A DNA stretch of 64,000 bases from CAZQYC01 sp964597495. GTDB taxonomy: Bacteria > Pseudomonadota > Gammaproteobacteria > Steroidobacterales > Steroidobacteraceae. A program made the translations under genes and the position numbers. Position 1 is the stretch's first letter; every line of letters starts with the position of its first letter. The notes under the pieces are model-generated. The model ran no database searches, had not been told where the DNA came from, and saw only the letters and a program-made list of their open reading frames with translations. The stretch is taken from NCBI GenBank assembly GCA_964597495.1, contig CAZQYC010000006.1, positions 1-64,000 on the forward strand, given 5' to 3'. Positions 15,502 to 22,484 of the stretch are shown one piece after another.

Positions 15502-17082
15502 ATGATTATTCGATCTGGAAAGAAGCGTCCGCTGGGAATCGACGAACCGCTGCGGCACGAAAGTCACAAGCGACCGGTGACGCGTCGCGACTTCCTCTCG
15601 CAGGGCTTTACTACGGGCGTTGGGACAGTCGTCGCGCCGTCTTTGCTTGGCGCGCTCGCTTTTCCACAGTGGGCCGGCGCCGCGCTTTCCGGCGCCGTGG
15701 ACGATTTACGTCTCAACTACTGCCAGATCACCGGCGGTAACGGCAAGGTGCCGTTCATTGCCTTCGATTTGGCGGGCGGCGCCAACATTGCCGGTTCGAA
15801 CGTGTTGACCGGTCAAAACGGCGATCAGCTTAATTTTCTATCTACTGCGGGCTACTCGAAGCTCGGTATTCCCGGCACCATGGTGCCGAACGCCAACGTA
15901 GCGGGCACTACCTTCGTCGATACGCGTTTAGGCCTGGCATTCCACAGCGACAGCGCGTTTCTGCGCGGGATGATGACCAAGATTTCGCCTGCGACAGCCG
16001 CCAATATCAATGGATTCGTGATTCCGGCACGCTCCGAAAACGATACCAGCAACAATCCGCACAATCCGATGTACGGCATTGCGAGGGCGGGCGCCAAAGG
16101 CGAATTGCTGACGCTGATCGGCTCGCAGAATTCGGACTCGGGCGGCAATTCCATGGCGCCGGCGATGATGATCGATCCGACCAATCGACCGACGAAGATC
16201 GATCGAACGTCGGATGCGCGTGCGCTGATCGATACAGGCGACTTGAGCACGCTGTTCCCGGGACCGACAGGTCAGGCGGACACACGTGCCGTCATGGAAG
16301 CCATTGCGATGGTTAGCAAGCAGAAACTCGATACTCCGGGAGTATCGACCTTGTTGTCGCCCGCGTCGGCCGACGACGATGCCAAGAAGCTTGCGAAGTG
16401 CGCGTACATTAAGACGGCATACCAAACTGACCGCTACGCAACGGGCGCGGACGTCGTCGATCCGACGAAAGACACGGCGATTACGGGCGGCACGACGCCG
16501 ATTTTCACGACTGCTGATTTTGGCAACGGCGAGTACAACAAAACGGCGGCGGTGATGAAGCTCGTTGTCGGCGGATTTGCGGGTGCCGGAACCATTTCGA
16601 TGGGCGGCTTCGACTATCACACCGGTGATCGTTCGACAGGCGAAGCACGCGACTTCCGTGCCGGCGAGTGCATGGGCGCATGCTTGGAATATGCAGCGCG
16701 GACCGGCAAGCCGTTAATGCTGTACTGCTTTAGCGACGGCTCGCTAAACAGCAACGGCATGCTCGACAATTCCACCGGTGGTCGCGGTAAGGGCCAGTGG
16801 ACCGGCGACAACCAATCCACGGCCGCTTCCTTCGTATTGGTTTACAGCCCAACGGCCAAGCCCGTCATGGCTCGTAACCAAATCGGATCGTATTCGCCCA
16901 ACGGCGACGTCTTGAATAACTCGAGTCCCGCCGCGAATGCAGTCAACTTGCTCGTCGAGACCGTCATTCTCAACTACATGGCATTGCACGGCGAAGAAGG
17001 AAACTTCCAGACCTTGTTCCCGACCTCGGGGTTGAGTACCGCACAGATGAGCGCCGTATTGGCGGCAACGCGTATCGTCTAG
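15502..17082 (+). CDS. Tat-exported DUF1501-like protein
   Basis: 526 aa. The N-terminus has a twin-arginine export motif T27-R-R-D-F-L followed by a hydrophobic stretch, so it is probably folded in the cytoplasm and exported by Tat. The body (FIAFDLAGGANIAGSNVL, MGGFDYHTGDRSTGEARDF, YSPNGDVLNNSSPAANAVN) resembles DUF1501/sulfatase-like secreted proteins; related proteins are sometimes mislabelled as GspF in databases. No CxxCH motif. DUF1501 proteins often accompany DUF1585-type cytochromes, which fits this operon. Catalytic activity is not known. Last gene of the rightward operon. Confidence 0.75.
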   Translation: MIIRSGKKRPLGIDEPLRHESHKRPVTRRDFLSQGFTTGVGTVVAPSLLGALAFPQWAGAALSGAVDDLRLNYCQITGGNGKVPFIAFDLAGGANIAGSNVLTGQNGDQLNFLSTAGYSKLGIPGTMVPNANVAGTTFVDTRLGLAFHSDSAFLRGMMTKISPATAANINGFVIPARSENDTSNNPHNPMYGIARAGAKGELLTLIGSQNSDSGGNSMAPAMMIDPTNRPTKIDRTSDARALIDTGDLSTLFPGPTGQADTRAVMEAIAMVSKQKLDTPGVSTLLSPASADDDAKKLAKCAYIKTAYQTDRYATGADVVDPTKDTAITGGTTPIFTTADFGNGEYNKTAAVMKLVVGGFAGAGTISMGGFDYHTGDRSTGEARDFRAGECMGACLEYAARTGKPLMLYCFSDGSLNSNGMLDNSTGGRGKGQWTGDNQSTAASFVLVYSPTAKPVMARNQIGSYSPNGDVLNNSSPAANAVNLLVETVILNYMALHGEEGNFQTLFPTSGLSTAQMSAVLAATRIV

Positions 17083-17161
17083 CCGCGGTTTCTTAGCTCG
17101 TACTGGGCTCTCAACGGAGTTCATGCAGATCGCAGCTCGATGGCGGTCTGCATGAGGGTCA

Positions 17162-17216
17162 TCGCAAAAGAATCATTGCAAAGGAATTGTCGCAAAAATT
17201 ATTTCGCAAGATTATT
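17162..17216. repeat. 14-base tandem array, four copies
   Basis: tcgcaaaagaatca, ttgcaaaggaattg, tcgcaaaaattatt, tcgcaagattatt. The period of 14 is made of alternating heptamers (tcgcaaa type, then an AT-rich one). It overlaps the stop codon of the anti-sigma gene. Confidence 0.85.
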
Positions 17217-17979
17217 TGCCGTCGGGCGCCGTCAATTCGACCAAGAACGAACTTGCCGGAGTTGTGGCTCCATTGGCTCCGTCGGTAGGCGTTTCATCGA
17301 TGGATATGGAAATTTCGTAAACACCTGGTGAGAGTTTCGACGAGTCCAGATAGATCGGCACGAAGCCGTCTTGGGCCGGCTCGACACCGGTAACGGCCGC
17401 CAATTCAGGTAAGTCCGCGCTGTCGGCGCTACGCATTCCAATGCGATAGTGTCTCGATGATGCAGTCGTTTCCGGCTTGATTCGAAGTTCGATAGCCGCT
17501 TGCTGGCGGGGGAGTTGAATCGTTGCATCGTACGAGCTGGTTCGAGTTCGTTGAATGTAACGTGACTCTGCGATCGTAAGGTTCGGTTGAAGACTTCCTG
17601 TCAAGATCGACGTTAGGTTCGACGCCACGTTCGATCTGAGGGCCGATGGGGACGCCGCGATCATCGTGCGTGAGGTTCGATTCGCATTCATCCACAGGGC
17701 GCCGAGCAGCACGATAGCGGTGATCGATGCCGCCATCGACAACGGCAGCGAACGTCGCCACCAGGGTTTTTCGGCAAGCAACGAGCGAAGCTCTCCCGAT
17801 TTCTGCAAATCCATCAGGCCCGATTTGAACTGCGCGGTTCTGTTTAACTCTTGCAGTATTTGCGGATGCTCAAGATAGTACGCCTCAAAAGCCTCACGTT
17901 CCGAATCGGAGAGCTGATCGGCGAGATATCTCGCGATCATGTCGTTGTCGTCGATCGACTGGCGGTTAATCGCTGTCAT
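17212..17979 (-). CDS. membrane-anchored anti-sigma factor (putative)
   Basis: 255 aa. The N-terminal cytoplasmic part contains YLADQLSDSEREAFEAYYLEHPQ, the helical pattern common at the start of anti-sigma factors, without the HxxxCxxC zinc site. One transmembrane segment lies at about 77-98 (MAASITAIVLLGALWMNA). The roughly 150-residue C-terminal part is predicted outside the cytoplasm and beta-rich. It starts 40 bases after the sigma-factor stop, so the two are probably co-transcribed. It should hold the sigma factor inactive until an envelope signal arrives. The neighbouring redox locus is the natural candidate target. Confidence 0.72.
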   Translation of the reverse strand: MTAINRQSIDDNDMIARYLADQLSDSEREAFEAYYLEHPQILQELNRTAQFKSGLMDLQKSGELRSLLAEKPWWRRSLPLSMAASITAIVLLGALWMNANRTSRTMIAASPSALRSNVASNLTSILTGSLQPNLTIAESRYIQRTRTSSYDATIQLPRQQAAIELRIKPETTASSRHYRIGMRSADSADLPELAAVTGVEPAQDGFVPIYLDSSKLSPGVYEISISIDETPTDGANGATTPASSFLVELTAPDGK

Positions 17980-18019
17980 GGTGGGTAGATTTGCTGCTAT
18001 ATGGATATATGTCTTGACA

Positions 18020-18763
18020 TTAGAATATGTGCCAGCCCGACAGAAAAATGATTGTCACGCACAATAGCGAGAGCAGGTCCGATCGGGTCAAGCCTTCCGA
18101 TTCGAAGAGGGTTCTCATCCGTTGCCGGGCGCGAGACATTACTTGAGTGAACTGCAAGGCGGTCAGCCCAAGTTCCTTGCAGATAGCCTGTTTATCTTCT
18201 TCGTCGAGATAGAAGCGCTTGATGACTTCGCGATCTCGGGCGGAAGGCAGCGACTTCAACACCCGCAGAGTGGTTTTCTGCACCTGCGCGGCTTCGATTC
18301 CGTCGCTGTCGCAGGCGGATAGGAGTTCCATGACTTCGGTGCTTGACCGCATGTCTTCGCGATTATCGAAATTTCTCGATTGATTGCGAAGTAGGTTCAT
18401 GCTCACCCTGAACACATATCCGCCTATGCGCTCGGGTTGGGTTAGGCGGCCCGCTTTCGCGTGCTCCAGGGCAATGGCTATCGCTTCGTTGACCAGGTCG
18501 GAGGCAAGCTCCCGATTCCTCGTTCTTCTATACACCAGAGAAACGAGCCCGCTGTATTTTGTTGTGATCAACCGTGCGATCTGAGCACGATCGACAAAAC
18601 TTCCGTGATCCGGCTGTTCTTGTCGACCCGCATTTACGTCGACCTTCGCTATGAAAGGGGTGGGTGATTCCACGTAAGTACCGAAAGGATCAGTAGGCGA
18701 TTGGGGGCGGTGGCGTCCAGTTTCCGATGGAAACGCCTCTTTCCCAAAAGCACGGGTAAGCAA
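18020..18763 (-). CDS. ECF-type RNA polymerase sigma factor with hydrophobic C-terminal tail
   Basis: 247 aa from TTG at 18763; GTG at 18673 (217 aa) is a plausible alternative because conserved sequence begins later. Region 2 is visible as LVSLVYRRTRNRELASDLVNEA, and region 4 as LPSARDREVIKRFYLDEEDKQAIC with the helix-turn-helix LGLTALQFTQVMSRARQRM. After region 4 the protein continues into a strongly hydrophobic stretch, LLSLLCVTIIFLSGWHIF, which ends it. This tail is unusual for a sigma factor and could tether it to the membrane or to the anti-sigma factor encoded next. Confidence 0.85.
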   Translation of the reverse strand: MLTRAFGKEAFPSETGRHRPQSPTDPFGTYVESPTPFIAKVDVNAGRQEQPDHGSFVDRAQIARLITTKYSGLVSLVYRRTRNRELASDLVNEAIAIALEHAKAGRLTQPERIGGYVFRVSMNLLRNQSRNFDNREDMRSSTEVMELLSACDSDGIEAAQVQKTTLRVLKSLPSARDREVIKRFYLDEEDKQAICKELGLTALQFTQVMSRARQRMRTLFESEGLTRSDLLSLLCVTIIFLSGWHIF

Positions 18764-19046
18764 AATTCGGATCGGTGACCATGGCTGCTACTGGACGCGT
18801 ATGCAGCGCCGTCGTTGTTTCTTTGTCAATTTCATAAACCGTTCCGTAGGCAGGCTCGCCTCTTCATTCATGATGAGCGCGCAATGGATACTTGGTCTTC
18901 GATGTGAGCGACGCGTCTCGTGAAAAAATATTGCCTGTCGCTGGCGCATTTCGCAAGGTCACGACAGGTCTATTTGTGTGGCAACTATTGAACGGGTTGC
19001 ACGCGCTAACCGCTCGTTAAGCGAGGTGGAGGTTGTCGGGGTCATC

Positions 19047-19154
19047 GGTTTAGAAGAGGTAGGGCAGGATGGATTCTCGGTAGGACTCTTGAATCTAAGC
19101 TCACAGGGATGCAGGGATAGTGCTAGGGCATTTCTTGTCTACCTCTTCTAAGCC
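19047..19154. repeat. MITE-like inverted-repeat element (108 bp)
   Basis: The ends are ggtttagaagaggtag (19047-19062) and ctacctcttctaagcc (19139-19154), which are inverted repeats matching at 15 of 16 positions, 13 of them contiguous. The interior has no coding content. No clear target-site duplication is seen. Confidence 0.5.
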
Positions 19155-19410
19155 CATGCGCTTTGTATGTGTCCGTTTCTAGCGTTGAAGATCCATCAAT
19201 AAAGATCGATAAGGCGGTCGGCGAGGAAACGACTGGACGGAATCGAATTTATTTTGATGGGTTGCCGGAAACCTATGCAACGGGCGGGTTGTCGTATCCA
19301 GAGTAGCGAATATCTTTTCATCCTATCGGAGTCTGCGCGTGTGGCATCGTCGTGAAGGGTATTGGGAAGCCATGTACCTCTTTAGAGAGGAATTGAAGCG
19401 ATCGTCCACG

Positions 19411-19470
19411 GTCAGCGACATCGAGATCGATGACACCGAAATCAATGACACCGAAATCAATGACACCGAG
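19411..19470. repeat. 15-base tandem array, four copies
   Basis: gtcagcgacatcgag, atcgatgacaccgaa, atcaatgacaccgaa, atcaatgacaccgag. In the + strand frame this reads as a DTEIN-type pentapeptide repeat within an 83-codon open frame (19339-19590) that I do not otherwise support as a gene. Confidence 0.8.
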
Positions 19471-19586
19471 ATCAGTGCCGTTGGCCTTCGCCGCGATCCC
19501 CGTCTCCGTGCGGAGTGTGGCCGCATTCGACAGACCTCAAGTTGCCTTCTATGTCGACAACGTGACGAGTGTCATTTCAACCAAAG

Positions 19587-19629
19587 CTAGTTAACCCAAA
19601 CTAGTTAACCCAAAACTAATTAACCTGCC
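19587..19629. repeat. 14-base tandem array, three copies
   Basis: ctagttaacccaaa is repeated perfectly (19587-19600, 19601-19614) and then once degenerately (19616-19629). Confidence 0.85.
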
Positions 19630-20189
19630 TAACCGGGTGGAGCGCGGGTGCGGAGCGACCGCCTGACGATCCCAACGGTGTCTGCCAACCGTTGGAAAAT
19701 ATTTTTCAATCGATAGGTTGATGCATGAACTCGCCTGCTGACGATTTTGAGATGGGCTTAAGTAGAGCCCGGTCCGCTCTTTGATTTTTTACGCGTCACG
19801 GCATGCGACTGCATTGGCTCATGAAAATCATGAAGAGAACGCGCGATGATCACGAGGCCGTGAGCGGCAAGATATTCCAGTCGACGTTTCTTTTCACACA
19901 CCCGATAGTCTTTGACCGATTGCAGGTTTACCTGCATTGCATATCGTTTTTCCGCTACGTAGCATGCACGCTTTATGCGGCGGCAACCAAGATCGCACAA
20001 TTTTCCAGGCGGCCTGCTGCAAAATTCTGTTTTCAATAGGCGACGGCTGGGTTATGAACGAGCCGACAAAGTCGCGCACATCCCAGGTACATCGATGGGC
20101 TTGATTTTGGGGAGACGGCGAAAGCTACGCCTCTCGCACGCCACGTTAAAAGCAGTGTGGTTTTCAGTTCACCGATTAATTTGTGGGGT

Positions 20190-22346
20190 ATGAAAGTGGT
20201 TGTGTGTTCTAAGTCGATATCGGCGGTCGGTAAAGCCGTTGCGTATGGGGCGTTGCTCGTTGGGGCGTTCGCCGAGTCACCGGTCGTTGCGGCATTTCCA
20301 TTACCCGTTGCGGCTCCATTAAAAGAAGTAACCGTGACCGCCACTCGTGTCGAGGCCGTGTCGTTCGATGTGCCTGCCTCCATTAGCAGTGTGTCGGCTG
20401 ATGTATTCACGAACTCGCTGGGGGTCAATTTTGCCGACGATATGAGCGAAGTACCTGGACTGCTGGCGCGCAACCGCAATAACTATGCTCAAGATCAACA
20501 GGTGTCCATTCGTGGTTACGGTGCCGGTTCCACTTTTGGTGTCCGTGGCATACGCATCTACCAAGACGGAATTCCCGCAAGCAGCCCCGATGGGCAAGGC
20601 CAAGTCTCGCAATTCAATCTCGATTCGGCGGAACGCGTTGAAGTGTTGCGAGGTCCTTTTTCTGCGCTGTACGGTAATTCCTCGGGCGGCGTGATCCAGC
20701 TTTTCACGGCCAGCGGAAAGGAGCCTGGAGCGATTCGGGGCGGTCTCGTGGGTGGAAGCTTCGGCGCGATCCGTGCGAATGCGAACGTCAACGACAACAT
20801 CGAGGCGTTTGACTACAACGCGAGCTTCACGCATTTCCAAATCGACGGGTTTCGCGATCACAGTGCGGCGCGCAATGAATCGTTCAACGCAAAGCTCGGC
20901 TACGCCATTAACGATGCAAACAAACTCACGCTGGTGGCGAACTTCATTTCGCGGCCGGACAGCGACGATCCGCTGGGTCTTACGCCGGCACAATTCAATG
21001 CCGACCCCGAACAGACCGACGCGGCGGCAATCAACTTCAATACGCGAAAAAGTTTGCAGCAGCAGCAGGTTGGGCTCCTTTATGACTTAACGCTGAGCAA
21101 CGCTCAGTCGATCAAGGTAACCGGGTATGTCGGTAGCCGAACGGTCGAGCAATTCCTCTCGGTCGCCACCGGCGCACAAATTGCGGCGACAAGTTCCGGT
21201 GGGGTGATCGACCTCGATCGCGAGTATTTCGGCACCGATGCACGCTGGGCATGGGAAGGGGAGTTGGCGGGTCGGGCGCTCTCGCTAGTCGCCGGGTTGA
21301 CCTACGACAAGCAAGACGAGCACCGCCTCGGGTTCAACAACTTCATCGGTGCGACGTTGGGTGTGAAGGGCGCGTTGCGCCGCGACGAGAATAACATTGT
21401 CGACAACGTCGACGAGTACGCCCAAGCCAGCTGGGAGATTGCCGAACAGTGGTCGCTGCTGGCCGGTATTCGCCATAGCAACGTGGGTTTCGAATCGGAG
21501 GATCACTACATCGTTGCCGGGAACGGCGACGACAGCGGAGCGAAGTCCTATGACGCCACGTTGCCGGTTGCAGGCATCCTGTTCAAGGCACGGTCCGATC
21601 TTCGTTTCTATGCGTCGTACGGACAGGGTTTTCAAACGCCGATCGTCGCAGAAATTGCGTATCGAGCCAGTGGCGGCACGGGATTGAACTTGGCACTGAA
21701 TGCCGCGAAGAGCCGTAACCTCGAGCTCGGAACGAAGTGGCAGAGTGAGAGCTTCACCGCCGAAGCGGCGTTGTTCCAAGCGCGGACCAGTGATGAAATC
21801 GTGATCAACACCAACACGGGCGGCCGTTCAACCTACCAAAACAGCGGCCGCACGCTGCGTCGCGGTGCCGAGCTCTCGGCCAGTCATCGATTTGCCGACA
21901 TGTGGCGCGCGCAACTTGCCTATACGTACTTGGACGCCACTTATAGCGATGCGTACTTGACGTGCACGGCGACGCCTTGCGCCGCCGCGAATGTACTCGT
22001 AAACGCCGGCAATCGATTGCCGGGAATCCCGAAGAACAATGCCTTTGCGTCGCTTCGCTTCGGCAATGAACTGGGATGGCACGCCTCTGCCAATGCCCAA
22101 TACGTGAGCCGGGCGGCGGTCAACGACGTCAATACCGTGTTTGCACCGAGTTACTACTTAGTGGGCGTTGAAGGCGGGTATGACCTGGAAACCGATCGCT
22201 GGACGCTCGGCGGGTTCGTGAGAGTCAACAATGCTTTCGATAAAGATTACGTGGGCTCAATCATCGTAAACGACGGCAATTCGCGTTTTTTCGAACCGGG
22301 ATCGCCCTTCGCTGTGTGGGCGGGTGTCAGCGTTTCGTATAAATGA
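20190..22346 (+). CDS. TonB-dependent outer-membrane receptor
   Basis: About 718 aa from ATG at 20190 (a GTG at 20157 is in frame). After a signal peptide ending near PVVAAFP comes a TonB-box-like segment KEVTVTATRVEAV. The plug domain follows (VSIRGYGAGSTFGVRGIRIYQ, AERVEVLRGPFSALYGNSSGG), then a 22-strand-type barrel whose end reads FRV... PFAVWAGVSVSYK. It would import a substrate using the TonB-ExbBD motor, such as that at 56.2-58.7 kb. The substrate is not evident; no Fur box or cobalamin riboswitch was seen upstream. It converges on the PQQ dehydrogenase gene. Confidence 0.93.
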   Translation: MKVVVCSKSISAVGKAVAYGALLVGAFAESPVVAAFPLPVAAPLKEVTVTATRVEAVSFDVPASISSVSADVFTNSLGVNFADDMSEVPGLLARNRNNYAQDQQVSIRGYGAGSTFGVRGIRIYQDGIPASSPDGQGQVSQFNLDSAERVEVLRGPFSALYGNSSGGVIQLFTASGKEPGAIRGGLVGGSFGAIRANANVNDNIEAFDYNASFTHFQIDGFRDHSAARNESFNAKLGYAINDANKLTLVANFISRPDSDDPLGLTPAQFNADPEQTDAAAINFNTRKSLQQQQVGLLYDLTLSNAQSIKVTGYVGSRTVEQFLSVATGAQIAATSSGGVIDLDREYFGTDARWAWEGELAGRALSLVAGLTYDKQDEHRLGFNNFIGATLGVKGALRRDENNIVDNVDEYAQASWEIAEQWSLLAGIRHSNVGFESEDHYIVAGNGDDSGAKSYDATLPVAGILFKARSDLRFYASYGQGFQTPIVAEIAYRASGGTGLNLALNAAKSRNLELGTKWQSESFTAEAALFQARTSDEIVINTNTGGRSTYQNSGRTLRRGAELSASHRFADMWRAQLAYTYLDATYSDAYLTCTATPCAAANVLVNAGNRLPGIPKNNAFASLRFGNELGWHASANAQYVSRAAVNDVNTVFAPSYYLVGVEGGYDLETDRWTLGGFVRVNNAFDKDYVGSIIVNDGNSRFFEPGSPFAVWAGVSVSYK

Positions 22347-22350
22347 CGGT

Positions 22351-22482
22351 GTTAGCAGCTAGCTACTAGCAAGATATGGAACCATCTTCTGGTTACCGCT
22401 AAACGACGTGTTGTGTTGAGGGGCGAGCCAAGTTCTCGAGTTCATCTTCTGGCTAGTGCCTAGTTGCTAGCGGCTAGTAGCT
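22351..22482. repeat. CTAG-rich heptamer repeats in inverted arrangement
   Basis: Left block gttagca-gctagct-actagca (22351-22371); right block ggctagt-gcctagt-tgctagc-ggctagt (22452-22479). The right block is an imperfect inverted copy of the left, and catcttctgg occurs beside both. Six CTAG tetramers fall within about 130 bases, between the convergent TonB receptor and PQQ dehydrogenase genes. Confidence 0.75.
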
Positions 22483-22484
22483 TC

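Larger units (their letters stand above)
18764..20189. other. 1.4-kb gene-poor, repeat-rich region
   Basis: No gene is supported here. It holds a 108-base stretch bounded by 16-base inverted repeats (19047-19154), a 15-base tandem array (19411-19470) and a 14-base tandem array (19587-19629). Small open frames exist but show no start signals or family likeness. Confidence 0.65.

Noticed and set aside
3816..17082. Anammox or hydrazine metabolism suggested by the HzsA-like name
   Set aside because: Only a domain resemblance; no other hydrazine synthase subunit or nitrogen-redox gene is present.
11503..19629. CRISPR array among the short repeats
   Set aside because: Repeats are directly adjacent without unique spacers and are too short; no cas genes.
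19803..20039. 78-codon open frame before the first TonB receptor
   Set aside because: No ribosome site and no recognisable features.
18764..20189. Cobalamin or other riboswitch ahead of the TonB receptor
   Set aside because: No conserved riboswitch core sequences were found in the leader.
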